A stretch of DNA of 60,076 bases from an uncultured Bacteroidales bacterium (GTDB lineage: Bacteria; Bacteroidota; Bacteroidia; Bacteroidales; Bacteroidaceae), in contig CADCIP010000022.1 in the NCBI GenBank assembly GCA_902801485.1, positions 1-60,076 on the forward strand. Direction: 5' to 3'. The translations under genes and the position numbers were made by a program. Shown here in pieces: positions 22,776 through 32,469 of this stretch. The number at the start of each line of letters is the position of its first letter. The first letter of the stretch is position 1. The notes under the pieces were generated by a model. That model had not been told where the DNA came from, did no database searches, and worked only from the letters and a program-made list of their open reading frames with translations.

Positions 22776-23909
22776 TTAACGTCCTTTATACATATTATCG
22801 TAGTATGACTGATAATCGCCGGAGGTGACATTATCAAGCCACTCCTCGTTGTCGAGATACCACTTAACAGTCTTCTCGATGCCCTCCTCGAACTGAAGAG
22901 AAGGTTCCCAACCCAGTTCCTTCTGCAATTTGGTTGAATCTATAGCATAACGGGCATCATGACCAAGGCGGTCTGTTACATAAGTGATAAGATCGAGATC
23001 GGCTCCCTCGGGACGACCCAAGAGGCGATCAACAGTCGCAATTACAGTCTTAATAATATCTATGTTCTTCCATTCGTTAAAGCCTCCGATATTGTAAGTC
23101 TCGGCAATAGTACCATTATGGAAAATGGTATCGATAGCACGAGCATGATCTTCGACATAAAGCCAGTCGCGGACATTTTCGCCCTTACCATAGACAGGAA
23201 GAGGCTTACGATGACGAATGTTATTGATAAAGAGAGGAATCAACTTCTCAGGAAACTGGTAAGGGCCATAGTTGTTACTACAGTTGGTAACAATAGTGGG
23301 CATTCCGTAGGTATCATGGAAAGCACGGACAAAATGGTCGGAGCTTGCCTTGGAAGCAGAATAGGGAGAATGAGGATTGTACTTGGTTGTCTCGTAGAAG
23401 AAATCCTTGCCGTAAGCCAGATGATGTTTGCCGGAAGAAGCCTTGGTTGTAAAAGGAGGCTCTATACCATCAGGGTCTGTCATCTCGAGGGCACCATAAA
23501 CTTCATCGGTAGAGATATGATAGAAACGTTTGCCCTCGAACTTCTCGGGAAGAGACTCCCAATAGAGTTTTGCAGCCTGAAGAAGGCTAAGGGTACCCAT
23601 CACATTGGTACGGGCAAAAGTAAAGGGATCCTTAATGGAACGATCGACATGCGACTCTGCTGCAAGATGTATGATACCATCTATCTTCTCGGTCTGCATA
23701 AGCTGATAAAAAGCATCGAAATCACAGATGTCCATCTTGACAAACTTATAGTTGGGCTTGTCTTCCAAATCCTTGAGGTTAGCCAAGTTACCTGCATAGG
23801 TAAGCTTATCAAGGTTGATAATGCTGTAATGGGGATACTTGTTGACGAATAGTCTTACTACGTGGCTACCGATAAAACCAGCTCCGCCGGTGATAACAAT
23901 ATTTTTCAT
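22776..23909 (-). CDS. rfbB: dTDP-glucose 4,6-dehydratase RmlB
   Basis: The start is placed at MKNIVITGGAGFIGSHVV (23909, 377 aa); a longer frame to 24008 would lie inside rmlC. GGAGFIGS is the NAD loop, HISTDEVYGAL holds the catalytic Thr-Asp-Glu and YSASKASSDHFVR the Tyr/Lys pair. YGPYQFPEKLIP is typical of RmlB. It is the second step of dTDP-rhamnose synthesis. It starts 2 bases after the rmlC stop and ends 6 bases before rmlD. Confidence 0.95.
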   Translation of the reverse strand: MKNIVITGGAGFIGSHVVRLFVNKYPHYSIINLDKLTYAGNLANLKDLEDKPNYKFVKMDICDFDAFYQLMQTEKIDGIIHLAAESHVDRSIKDPFTFARTNVMGTLSLLQAAKLYWESLPEKFEGKRFYHISTDEVYGALEMTDPDGIEPPFTTKASSGKHHLAYGKDFFYETTKYNPHSPYSASKASSDHFVRAFHDTYGMPTIVTNCSNNYGPYQFPEKLIPLFINNIRHRKPLPVYGKGENVRDWLYVEDHARAIDTIFHNGTIAETYNIGGFNEWKNIDIIKTVIATVDRLLGRPEGADLDLITYVTDRLGHDARYAIDSTKLQKELGWEPSLQFEEGIEKTVKWYLDNEEWLDNVTSGDYQSYYDNMYKGR

Positions 23910-23911
23910 GA

Positions 23912-24490
23912 TTATAACTTGTTTTTTGATTCTGGAATATATTCGAAAGGACTGATGAAATCCTTCAGTAACTGATGTCTTGTATCTTTCTCGCTGAGTA
24001 TGGCGCACTCTACAGGTACACGCCAGTCGATACCCAGAGACTGGTCTAAAATAGATATGCCGTCATCTGCCTGCGGAGCATAGAAATTATCACACTTATA
24101 CTGGAAGACCGCGGTTTCTGAAAGCACAGAGAAGCCATGGGCAAAGCCATGAGGAATGAAAAGCTGTAGCCGGTTCTGTTCAGATAGTTCCACCGCAACA
24201 TGCTGTCCGTATGTGGGGGACCCCTTACGAATATCTACAGCGACATCCAAGACAGTCCCTTTTACGCAACGTACCAGTTTGCACTGTGTATAAGGAGGAC
24301 GCTGGAAATGGAGTCCACGCATTACACCGTAAGAAGACATAGACTCGTTGTCCTGTACGAAATTTACCATTCCAACCTGCGCCTCGAAGTCACGCTGGGA
24401 ATATGATTCGAAGAAGTATCCGCGTGCATCCTCAAACACGCGCGGTCTGATAATCAGAAGGCCTTCTATTGTTGTCTTAATAACTTCCAT
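23912..24490 (-). CDS. rfbC: dTDP-4-dehydrorhamnose 3,5-epimerase RmlC
   Basis: The 192-residue cupin has the family signature FVQDNESMSSYGVMRGLHFQ with the catalytic His in GLHFQ, then DVAVDIRKGSPTYG and PHGFAHGFSVLS. It catalyses the third step of dTDP-rhamnose synthesis. It begins 9 bases after rmlA. Confidence 0.95.
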   Translation of the reverse strand: MEVIKTTIEGLLIIRPRVFEDARGYFFESYSQRDFEAQVGMVNFVQDNESMSSYGVMRGLHFQRPPYTQCKLVRCVKGTVLDVAVDIRKGSPTYGQHVAVELSEQNRLQLFIPHGFAHGFSVLSETAVFQYKCDNFYAPQADDGISILDQSLGIDWRVPVECAILSEKDTRHQLLKDFISPFEYIPESKNKL

Positions 24491-24499
24491 TTCGATATA

Positions 24500-25408
24500 C
24501 TAAAATTCGATATTGGGATACCCTGTATCTTTCATCTCGTCGATAACCTTCAACAAATACTGCCCATACTGATTCTTTAACATGGGCTGGGCCAGTTCGC
24601 GCATTTTCTTCTCGGAGATCCATCCCTGTCGATATGCTATACCCTCGAGACATGCCACCTTAAGGCCCTGCCGTTTCTCGAGCACTTCTATATATGTTGA
24701 AGCCTCGCTTAACGAATCGTGCGTACCTGTATCTAGCCAGGCAAATCCCCTTCCTAATGTAAGAACCTTGAGGTCTCCGGAAGAGAGAAATTCCTGGTTC
24801 ACGGTTGTTATCTCATACTCGCCGCGTGCTGACGGTTGTATATGTGAAGCAATATCTACTACACGGTTCGGATAAAAATACAATCCCACAACAGCATAAT
24901 TGCTTTTTGGCTTGGCAGGTTTCTCCTCGATCGAAAGACAGTTGCCCTCTGCATCGAACTCGGCCACACCATATCGTTCGGGATCACTTACCCAATAGCC
25001 GAAAACGGTAGCTTTATGATCTTCCTCGGCTGTACGTACAGCGTCCTTGAGCATACCTGTCAGCCCTGCGCCATGAAAGATATTATCACCTAAGACAAGG
25101 CACACGGAATCGTCACCGATAAAATCCTTGCCAATGACAAAAGCCTGTGCAAGGCCATCAGGCGAAGGCTGCTCAGCATACGCAAAATGAACGCCATAAT
25201 CCGACCCGTCACCTAAAAGACGTTGGAAGCCAGGCAGATCCTGGGGTGTGGAGATGATGAGAATATCCCTGATACCAGCTAACATAAGTACCGAAATGGG
25301 GTAATAAACCATGGGCTTATCATATATAGGCATCAACTGCTTGCTGATACCTTTTGTTATCGGGTAAAGTCGCGTTCCGGAGCCACCGGCTAAAACAATT
25401 CCTTTCAT
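24500..25408 (-). CDS. rfbA: Glucose-1-phosphate thymidylyltransferase RmlA
   Basis: The 302-residue protein opens with [18 protein letters not shown], the nucleotide-binding loop of sugar nucleotidyltransferases. [27 protein letters not shown] and [12 protein letters not shown] complete the RmlA pattern. It makes dTDP-glucose from dTTP and glucose-1-phosphate. It starts 24 bases after the lptD stop, so the rmlACBD genes may be read with lptD. No separate promoter is visible. Confidence 0.95.
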   Translation of the reverse strand: MKGIVLAGGSGTRLYPITKGISKQLMPIYDKPMVYYPISVLMLAGIRDILIISTPQDLPGFQRLLGDGSDYGVHFAYAEQPSPDGLAQAFVIGKDFIGDDSVCLVLGDNIFHGAGLTGMLKDAVRTAEEDHKATVFGYWVSDPERYGVAEFDAEGNCLSIEEKPAKPKSNYAVVGLYFYPNRVVDIASHIQPSARGEYEITTVNQEFLSSGDLKVLTLGRGFAWLDTGTHDSLSEASTYIEVLEKRQGLKVACLEGIAYRQGWISEKKMRELAQPMLKNQYGQYLLKVIDEMKDTGYPNIEF

Positions 25409-25432
25409 GATACAAAATGTTTAATCTGGTTG

Positions 25433-28324
25433 TTACTGGTACCACTGAATATTTCCGCTATATGAACTCTGTTTCTTCCATCTAAGAGCATCAGCCAATG
25501 TTCCTGCCTTACAGGAAAAAGTGAAATTGTAACTTGTATATGGGAAGATAACCATACTGGCTGACATAGAAAAACAATGAAGGTCGCGGCTTAAACTGGC
25601 GGTTGTCATACTGAGTTTCTTATAGTTGAAATCATAACCGGAACTGAAGTTTATATTCCACCCTTCTGAGATAGTAAGATTGCCTGAGAAGTTCAGCGTT
25701 TGGGTAAATTTATAAGGATAGCGCATTCTCTTGGGATTAATAGGCGCTGACGTATCCTCTCGCATGGTAATACCATAGCTGACAGACAGGTTCCAAGGCA
25801 TAGAAAACTTGAGATAGCCATCCTCATCGATTCCTCCGGCATCACTATCCTCCTTCGGTCTCAACCTACCCTTCCTTCGTTCCGGGTCAACATTCGGCAT
25901 ATCCATTTCCTCCTCGTCTTCTTCGTCCTCGGCATCGCTTTCTTTATTCTGGTTCTGGTCGAGAATTCCTTTCGACTTATTAAACATTCCCAACAACTTC
26001 TTTATTGACTGATTATTAAACGTATATGAGAGGTTCTGGGACATACCTTGGAAACGGCCGAACCGACCCTGGCTATACTCCGTTTTCTCACCTACTCGCA
26101 CATTCCCGTTTTCATCGAATTCGTAAGCATAGGTAGCAAACACTGCATTCAGGGAGAAAGTATAGGATTTCGTCAGTTTCAGACGCAGGCGCATATTCAA
26201 GTCGCTAAGAGGCCTGACTTTTGCCGCCATATTGTACGACATATTTAGTCCGAATTCATCTATAAGACTTACTTTCTTAAAGGCATTGGCGGAATCGCTC
26301 TTGGTTCGTAATTTCATTTCGATGTTATTGGATATATCCACCGTTACGTTACCTGTCATACCCTGGCTTACCGTACCATAAGCAGCTCCGCTGAAGGGAG
26401 AGTAAGAAACGGTAGAGACATTTCCGTTTTTGTCCGTCTTTACATACGAATCGTAGAATCCGAAGGAAGGCTTACTGAAATCCGGTGCATAAGAGAAACT
26501 GACGGTTGGTGTAAGGACATGACGAATGGCATATATTTTCTTGCCGCCAGCCCAGGGTAAAGGATAGAACATACCATATATCTTGGTGTTGGCACTTAGG
26601 CTCATGTTGAAATTATATACGTTGTAAAAACCGTATATGGTATCTCTTTTTACAGCCTGTTTATCTTGATCCCAAGATTGCATAACCTTATGAGAATACA
26701 TACGGTCTGTAAAATTGAAAGAGGGAGTAACATTAATGTACTTTAGGATGCTGAACGAGGCACTGATGGGAATCTGATGACGCATACCGTTACGCCAATC
26801 CTTAATAAGACTGCTCTTGAAAAGCAGGTTTTCCTTTGTATTGATACTATTGGTAATATTACCTGTGTAACTCATGGCAATCTTTTCGTACCAGCGCTCA
26901 CTTCCTGCCATCTTTTTACGCTTGAAGGGATAGAAACGATTCAAGGTGATGGAAAGGTTGGGAAGGGTTACTGATATCGAGCTGTCGCGAACATTCTGGC
27001 TCAAGTTGAAGGACCCGCTAAGGGTAAGGCCAATGTTCGGGAAAGACTTGCTATACGAAAGGCTACTGGTTCTGGTACTTTGTGTATAACTCTCGGGATT
27101 GTACATACTGGTGAGGTTGTTACGCTCGTAGCTACTTGTAGCAAAATTGACACTGGCAGAGAAACTCTGAGTGGGATTAGCCTTGGCATCCTGGCGATGG
27201 CTCCACGTAATCTTGAAACTTTTGCTGACTGCCTCGTCAGGGAAATTCTTTTCTCCCTCGTGCGTATATTGATAGCTGACATACAGACTACCGTTATACT
27301 TATAACGTTTTCTATAGGTACTCTGAGCAGAAAGCGACCAGGATCCCTTTGTATAAATGTCTCCCAGAAGTTTGACATCGACATAATCGTTAATGGCAAA
27401 ATAATACCCTCCGTCACGAAGATAAAAGCCACGATTGGTCTCGTCACCGTATGTAGGCATAATAAATCCGCTGCTGTACTTCTGTTTGAAAGGGAAAAAG
27501 CCGTAAGGCAAAGCCAAAGGAAGAGGAACATCCTCTACAACAATATGTGCCGGTCCGAAAATCACATTCTTACCAGGATGCATCTTGGCCCTGGATAAAG
27601 CCAGGTAAAAATGAGGATGCTCAGCATCGCAGGTAGTATATTTTCCATGACGGATATACATAACACCGGAACTGTCGCGTTTTCCGTCTTGTGTCTGCAT
27701 GAACCCCTCACCCTCCTGAGTATAGACATTGGTGATAAATGCCTTTCGCGTCTTAAAGTTATAAGCTATCTTATCAGGCTCGTACTCGTCTGTACCTTGT
27801 TTGAACAAAGGCTTACCCTGAATGACTCCGGTAGAGTCCTCGCGTCCTGCAGCATATACCAGACTGCTGTCTATACTGATATCTATCTCCTCGGCATCCA
27901 GTTCCAGATTCTGGTAATTTACTTTACTGTCACCATAAAGATGGGCACGGGAATTACGGTAGTCAAATACGATAGAATCCTTTGCCTCGTATTTTACCGG
28001 TGAGTCGAGGACATTACTGTTAGCTGTTGTATCTGCCTGTGCAGTATCTCTTTGGGTAGTATCAGGCAAAATAATAAAGGAATGTTCCGGAACGGTATCG
28101 CTAAGTATCGAATCGAGTTCTTCCTTACTGATGTAACGTCCTCCCTCCAATGAATGAGCATGACGTTTTAACGTGTCGGAAGGATTGGGAATAACGGAAT
28201 CCTGAACAGGCAGGGTATCCGTATCACCATCATTCGTATTGCTGGGGAAATGGTAATACGGACCAGATGCAAAGGCCATTATGGCTATGCATGCTATTAA
28301 AAATGTCAGTACCCTGGTCTTCAA
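25433..28324 (-). CDS. lptD: Putative LPS-assembly protein LptD
   Basis: The 963-residue protein has a signal peptide (ending near ASG, residue 21). An OstA/LptA-like jellyroll region follows at about 105-230 (AHLYGDSKVNYQNLELDAEEI), and a long beta-barrel after it. Barrel-type features include PLALPYGFFPFKQKYSSGFIMP and many alternating aromatic strands. An acidic linker (DAEDEEDEEEMDMP) sits near residue 790. In Bacteroidetes such proteins are annotated as LptD, the outer-membrane channel that inserts LPS. A -7 element TACCTTTG lies at 28351-28358 with a poor -33. Its location upstream of the rml genes links it to surface polysaccharide assembly. Confidence 0.88.
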   Translation of the reverse strand: MKTRVLTFLIACIAIMAFASGPYYHFPSNTNDGDTDTLPVQDSVIPNPSDTLKRHAHSLEGGRYISKEELDSILSDTVPEHSFIILPDTTQRDTAQADTTANSNVLDSPVKYEAKDSIVFDYRNSRAHLYGDSKVNYQNLELDAEEIDISIDSSLVYAAGREDSTGVIQGKPLFKQGTDEYEPDKIAYNFKTRKAFITNVYTQEGEGFMQTQDGKRDSSGVMYIRHGKYTTCDAEHPHFYLALSRAKMHPGKNVIFGPAHIVVEDVPLPLALPYGFFPFKQKYSSGFIMPTYGDETNRGFYLRDGGYYFAINDYVDVKLLGDIYTKGSWSLSAQSTYRKRYKYNGSLYVSYQYTHEGEKNFPDEAVSKSFKITWSHRQDAKANPTQSFSASVNFATSSYERNNLTSMYNPESYTQSTRTSSLSYSKSFPNIGLTLSGSFNLSQNVRDSSISVTLPNLSITLNRFYPFKRKKMAGSERWYEKIAMSYTGNITNSINTKENLLFKSSLIKDWRNGMRHQIPISASFSILKYINVTPSFNFTDRMYSHKVMQSWDQDKQAVKRDTIYGFYNVYNFNMSLSANTKIYGMFYPLPWAGGKKIYAIRHVLTPTVSFSYAPDFSKPSFGFYDSYVKTDKNGNVSTVSYSPFSGAAYGTVSQGMTGNVTVDISNNIEMKLRTKSDSANAFKKVSLIDEFGLNMSYNMAAKVRPLSDLNMRLRLKLTKSYTFSLNAVFATYAYEFDENGNVRVGEKTEYSQGRFGRFQGMSQNLSYTFNNQSIKKLLGMFNKSKGILDQNQNKESDAEDEEDEEEMDMPNVDPERRKGRLRPKEDSDAGGIDEDGYLKFSMPWNLSVSYGITMREDTSAPINPKRMRYPYKFTQTLNFSGNLTISEGWNINFSSGYDFNYKKLSMTTASLSRDLHCFSMSASMVIFPYTSYNFTFSCKAGTLADALRWKKQSSYSGNIQWYQ

Positions 28325-28407
28325 CTTCCCAAACTATTTGATTCAATTTGCAAAGGTACAAAAATATACTGACACTTCATGAAGGATAAGAGAATATTAA
28401 AGTTTTT

Positions 28408-28944
28408 TCACTCGAAACGGCACTTCCAATCCTCAAAAATCCTCAGCCCGTCCTCTCCGAACTTACGTAAACTGGCAAGAGCTCTTTCAAAAGTTTTCTC
28501 CTCATCGAGCTTGGTCTTAGAGTAAAATTTGTCTGCATAACAGATGATTTGTTCCTCCAAAGTCTCTGGCACATAGTCGTCAGGGGGCAGCGGTAAGGCC
28601 TGTTGCAGGATGTTCTGACGTGTAAGCCCTGTGCCGGTATGACGTTCTGCTACTCGCGCATGAGCGGGGAGTCCCTCCTTACGCAGTATTTCTCCACCCA
28701 ACAAGCCATGTCTGATGTATGGTTCCGGTCCATAGCAATATATAGACGGGGCATCAACTTTTACGATACCGATATCATGCAACATGGCTGCCTCGTACAG
28801 GAACTGACGGTCCAACTGGAACTCCGGATGTTTGTCTGCAATTTTCAATGCTCTGTTTGCAACATCACTACTATGCTTTAGCAAAATATCTTCGAGTGCA
28901 GGGTTCCCCTCGCAATAACGGTGTATTAACTCTTCTGGTTTCAT
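28408..28944 (-). CDS. HD-domain hydrolase
   Basis: The start is placed at MKPEELIHRYC (28944, 178 aa). The metal-binding pattern is visible as H-S-S-D-V (residue about 24), AAMLHDIGIVK (HD near 55) and later HGLLGGEIL and ERHTGTG, as in the HDIG group of nucleotide or phosphate hydrolases. The substrate is unknown. The promoter (28949-28978) ends only a few bases before the ATG, so the mRNA should be leaderless or nearly so. Confidence 0.88.
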   Translation of the reverse strand: MKPEELIHRYCEGNPALEDILLKHSSDVANRALKIADKHPEFQLDRQFLYEAAMLHDIGIVKVDAPSIYCYGPEPYIRHGLLGGEILRKEGLPAHARVAERHTGTGLTRQNILQQALPLPPDDYVPETLEEQIICYADKFYSKTKLDEEKTFERALASLRKFGEDGLRIFEDWKCRFE

Positions 28945-28948
28945 GGTG

Positions 28949-28978
28949 CAAATATATACAAATAATGGCACATCCCAA
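28949..28978 (-). promoter_or_regulatory. Promoter of the HD gene, overlapping the nqr terminator
   Basis: Minus strand TTG (28976-28978), 19 bases, TATATTTG (28949-28956). The -7 is 4 bases from the ATG at 28944. The spacer and -33 lie inside the terminator palindrome 28961-28996. Confidence 0.65.
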
Positions 28979-28996
28979 ACGGAATGTGCCATTATT
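28961..28996 (-). terminator. Terminator of the nqr operon
   Basis: AATAATGGCACAT and ATGTGCCATTATT form a perfect 13-bp stem around a 10-base loop, 19 bases after the nqrF stop. Confidence 0.75.
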
Positions 28997-29014
28997 TATG
29001 AGTGAATCGGGAAA

Positions 29015-30304
29015 TTAACCACCGAAATTATCGAAACGAATCATATCGTCCTCAACACCCAAACTATGCAGCAGGTCGAGAACAGTCTTTGCCATCATTG
29101 GAGGACCACAGAGATAGTACTCGCAATCTTCTGGAGCCTCATGCTGCTTCAGGTATGTATCGCCCATAACAGGAGCTACGAAGCCTGGAGTATATTTGAT
29201 ACCTGCTGCATCTGCCTTGGGATCGGGACGGTCCAAAGCCAGGTGGAAGTGGAAGTTGGGAAAATCCTTTTCCAACTGCAGGAAGTCATCCAAGAAAGGA
29301 ATCTCCTCCAATGCACGAGCACCATAGAAATAGTGCATGGGGCGCTGACGGTCTTCATCGCTGACACCATGTCCCTTGAGCATGTGCATAATCTGCGCAC
29401 GCAGAGGAGCCATACCGGCACCACCACCTACCCAAATCATCTCACGACCAGAACCATAAACAGGACGGAATTCTCCGTAAGGACCACTCATGATAACCTT
29501 GTCGCCGGGCTTCAGACTGAAGATGTATGAAGAAGCGATACCGGGATTAACATCCATGAAGCCAGACCCCTGATCCTTTGGCTTGAAAGGAGGAGTGGCA
29601 ATACGTACGTTCAGCGTAATGATGTCACCCTCATCAGGATAGTTAGCCATAGAGTAAGCACGGATAGTTTCCTGAGGATTAGTACACTTCAAGGGGAACA
29701 GACCGAACTTCTCCCATGCGGGAAGATAGGTGTCACCAATAAGACTCTTATCGAAATCCTTGTCGTAATCGATGCAGTCAAATGCAGGAATCTTAATCTG
29801 TGCGTATGAGCCGGGTTCGAAGTCCATGTGCTCGCCAGCAGGCAGAGCCACCTTGTACTCCTTGATGAAAGTTGCCACGTTCTTGTTGCCGATAACGGTG
29901 CACTCCCATTCCTTAACACCCATAACAGAGTCGTCAATCTTAACCTGCAAATCGCCCTTGACCTTGCACTGGCAACCTAAACGCCAGTGATCTTTAATCT
30001 GCTTACGGGTGAAATGGCCCTTCTCGCTGTCTAGAATCTCACCACCGCCTGCAGGAACCTGAAGCTTGCACTGTCCGCAAGAGCCCTTACCACCACAGGC
30101 ACTGGGCAAGAATATGCCTTCCTGTGACAGCGTACTCAGCAGAGAACTTCCCTGCCCTACAGAGAGCGTGTCTTTTCCGTTAATTGTAATATTTACATTG
30201 CCACTGGGTGACAAATAAGCCTTAGCTACGAGCAGGATGATGACCAAGGCAATAATGACCACCAGGAATACGCCAATGCTCGCTAAAATCAAATTCATAT
30301 CCAT
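29015..30304 (-). CDS. nqrF: Na+-translocating NADH:quinone reductase subunit F
   Basis: The 429-residue protein has an N-terminal membrane helix (residues 5-28). A [2Fe-2S] ferredoxin domain follows with the ligands in SACGGKGSCGQCKLQV and a fourth Cys in RLGCQC (about 70-115). Then come an FAD domain (RAYSMANYP) and an NADH domain (GGGAGMAPLRAQ and CGPPMM). It takes electrons from NADH and passes them into the complex. It is the last gene of nqrABCDEF. ORF length and motif order are normal. Confidence 0.97.
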   Translation of the reverse strand: MDMNLILASIGVFLVVIIALVIILLVAKAYLSPSGNVNITINGKDTLSVGQGSSLLSTLSQEGIFLPSACGGKGSCGQCKLQVPAGGGEILDSEKGHFTRKQIKDHWRLGCQCKVKGDLQVKIDDSVMGVKEWECTVIGNKNVATFIKEYKVALPAGEHMDFEPGSYAQIKIPAFDCIDYDKDFDKSLIGDTYLPAWEKFGLFPLKCTNPQETIRAYSMANYPDEGDIITLNVRIATPPFKPKDQGSGFMDVNPGIASSYIFSLKPGDKVIMSGPYGEFRPVYGSGREMIWVGGGAGMAPLRAQIMHMLKGHGVSDEDRQRPMHYFYGARALEEIPFLDDFLQLEKDFPNFHFHLALDRPDPKADAAGIKYTPGFVAPVMGDTYLKQHEAPEDCEYYLCGPPMMAKTVLDLLHSLGVEDDMIRFDNFGG

Positions 30305-30321
30305 TGTTATTCCTCCTACTT

Positions 30322-30948
30322 TTAGATGTTAAGACCTGAGAAGCACATGAAAGCAAGTGCCATCAGACCTACGGTAATGAATGTAATACCAAGACCCTGC
30401 AAGGGTTTGGGAACATCGGTATAAGCCATCTTCTCGCGAATGGCAGCAAGGCCTACAATAGCCAGCAGCCAACCGATACCTGAGCCAAGAGCATAGGCAA
30501 TAGCATCACCGAAACCGCCAATGAACTGAGCATTGGTGGGCTCCATGGTAACACGCTGCTGCATGAACAAGCTGGCACCCATGATGGCGCAGTTCACAGC
30601 TATCAAAGGCAGGAAGATACCCAGAGATGCATAGAGCGAAGGACTGAAGCGTTCCACTATCATCTCCACCAACTGTACCATACCGGCAATAACGGCAATG
30701 AACAGGATGAAGGCAAGGAATGTTAAGTCAACACCTGCCACTATGGCATCAGGACCGAGTACGTAGGTCTGCAAGGCATAATCTACTGGCACTGTGACGA
30801 GCAGCACAAAAGTAACTGCAATACCCAAACCAAGGGCTGTCTTCACATTCTTGGATACGGCCAGATAAGAGCACATACCCAGGAAGAAGGCAAATATCAT
30901 GTTGTCCACAAAGATGGAGCGGACAAAGAGACTAATCATGTGTTCCAT
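30322..30948 (-). CDS. nqrE: Na+-NQR subunit E
   Basis: The start is placed at [16 protein letters not shown] (30948), 1 base after the nqrD stop. The 208-residue protein has six membrane helices and the family stretch [15 protein letters not shown] with the Cys that helps bind the intramembrane iron shared with Nqr[12 protein letters not shown] holds the second Cys. It forms part of the sodium and electron path in the membrane. Confidence 0.96.
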   Translation of the reverse strand: MEHMISLFVRSIFVDNMIFAFFLGMCSYLAVSKNVKTALGLGIAVTFVLLVTVPVDYALQTYVLGPDAIVAGVDLTFLAFILFIAVIAGMVQLVEMIVERFSPSLYASLGIFLPLIAVNCAIMGASLFMQQRVTMEPTNAQFIGGFGDAIAYALGSGIGWLLAIVGLAAIREKMAYTDVPKPLQGLGITFITVGLMALAFMCFSGLNI

Positions 30949-30949
30949 A

Positions 30950-31585
30950 CTACTTCTCCTCCTTATTATAAGCACGATGTGCCCATATTACACAACCTAC
31001 AATAATCAAACTCATGGCAGGCATCACCATCATACCATTATTCATATACCAGCCACCATTGGCTACGTACCAGCTGTCGGGAATAATCTGGTAGCCGAAA
31101 AGGCTGCCAAAGCCGAACAACTCACGAACAAAACCGACAATAACCAGAATGATTGCATAACCCAAACCGTTACCTATGCCATCCAGGAAAGAAGGCCAGG
31201 GACTGTTCTGCATAGCGAAAGCCTCCAGACGTCCCATCAGGATACAGTTGGTAATGATAAGACCTACGTAAACTGAAAGCTGAACGCTGACATCATATAC
31301 GTATGCCTTTAATATCTGACTAACAATAGTTACCAAAGCTGCTACAACCACCAACTGAACGATAATACGTATACGGTTGGGGATAGTCTTGCGCAGCAAG
31401 GAGATGATAACATTTGAGAATGCCGTGATAACCGTCACACTCAATCCCATTACTATGGCGGGCTTCAGCTGACTGGTAACAGCCAATGCCGAACAAATAC
31501 CCAAAACCTGTACAGCAACAGGATTGTTCAGGTTAATAGGACTTGAGAATGCGGCCTTATTCTCTTCTGAAAACAATTTACTCAT
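30950..31585 (-). CDS. nqrD: Na+-NQR subunit D
   Basis: The 211-residue protein has six membrane helices. [18 protein letters not shown] carries the first conserved Cys and [16 protein letters not shown] the second; with NqrE these coordinate the intramembrane iron site. It starts 17 bases after the nqrC stop and ends 1 base before nqrE. Confidence 0.96.
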   Translation of the reverse strand: MSKLFSEENKAAFSSPINLNNPVAVQVLGICSALAVTSQLKPAIVMGLSVTVITAFSNVIISLLRKTIPNRIRIIVQLVVVAALVTIVSQILKAYVYDVSVQLSVYVGLIITNCILMGRLEAFAMQNSPWPSFLDGIGNGLGYAIILVIVGFVRELFGFGSLFGYQIIPDSWYVANGGWYMNNGMMVMPAMSLIIVGCVIWAHRAYNKEEK

Positions 31586-31602
31586 ATTCTTTCCTCCTAA
31601 AT

Positions 31603-32463
31603 TTACTGTTCAACATCGGTTTTTTCACACTCTTCTTTGGTACAGTCGGCATGTTTCTCGCAACAGCACTCTGACCAGCACAGAAAACCTCTGTAAGCAG
31701 TCAGGCCGTCCTTCACCATTGCGGCAACGCCGTTGCTGGTAAGGGTAGCACCTGTTACGCCGTCCACCTCGTTCTCGTTTTGGGCAGCACCTGCCTTCAC
31801 AACTGTAAGAACAACATTGTTCCGCTGGTCGAAGATAGGCTTGCCAATGAACTGGTCTTGGAACCACTTCTCGCCAATGCGGGCACCAAGGCCGGCTGTC
31901 TCACTCTCATGATAGAAATATGTGCCCAGCACTTTGTCCTTTGCCTCGTTTACTGCGATATACCCCCAAAGGCCACCCCAAAGGCCGCGACCTACAACAG
32001 GAATCACGTAAGCCTTCTCTCCATTGGCTGTAGTAGCAGTGAAGACATGAAGCTCGCCATTCTTGATGAGTGAACCGTAGGTGGTGTTGAACTTACCTTC
32101 GTAAGGCTTCAACTCACCTTCCTCTACAAGATTATCCTGCACCTTCTCAGCAAAGACGGCAGCCACATCAATAGTAGCCTTGTCATAGCCAAGAGCAGAA
32201 AGAATCTGTCCCTTGGTATCGTTTGCCACGTTGGCGTCTTGCGTCTCCTTCAAAGCAGAAGCCACAAAAGCCAGCAGGAAGGCAACGATGATAACCATTA
32301 CTGCCGCATAGCAGATAGTATATACATTGCTGTTTGTGTTGATACCCTTCGACTTTACTTCCTTAATTTTGGAAGAGTCGGCGCCGCAGATAGGGCACTT
32401 ATCGGGCATTGATGCAGCCTCGAATGTCTGGCCGCATTGTTCGCATATAAATTTCTTTGCCAT
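31603..32463 (-). CDS. nqrC: Na+-NQR subunit C with rubredoxin-like head and Cys-rich tail
   Basis: The 286-residue protein contains a normal NqrC core: a membrane helix (about 48-70) and an FMN-binding domain with the flavinylation motif DGVTGATLTS, in which Thr240 should carry FMN. Two additions are unusual. The first 35 residues form a rubredoxin/zinc-ribbon knuckle with Cys7, Cys10, Cys23 and Cys26 (CEQC, then KCPICGAD), much like the C-terminal rubredoxin of rubrerythrins. The last 25 residues hold six cysteines (CWSECCC, C, C). The head lies before the helix, so it should face the cytoplasm if NqrC has its usual topology. ApbE (12229) is the likely flavin transferase. Confidence 0.95.
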   Translation of the reverse strand: MAKKFICEQCGQTFEAASMPDKCPICGADSSKIKEVKSKGINTNSNVYTICYAAVMVIIVAFLLAFVASALKETQDANVANDTKGQILSALGYDKATIDVAAVFAEKVQDNLVEEGELKPYEGKFNTTYGSLIKNGELHVFTATTANGEKAYVIPVVGRGLWGGLWGYIAVNEAKDKVLGTYFYHESETAGLGARIGEKWFQDQFIGKPIFDQRNNVVLTVVKAGAAQNENEVDGVTGATLTSNGVAAMVKDGLTAYRGFLCWSECCCEKHADCTKEECEKTDVEQ

Positions 32464-32469
32464 ATCTGT

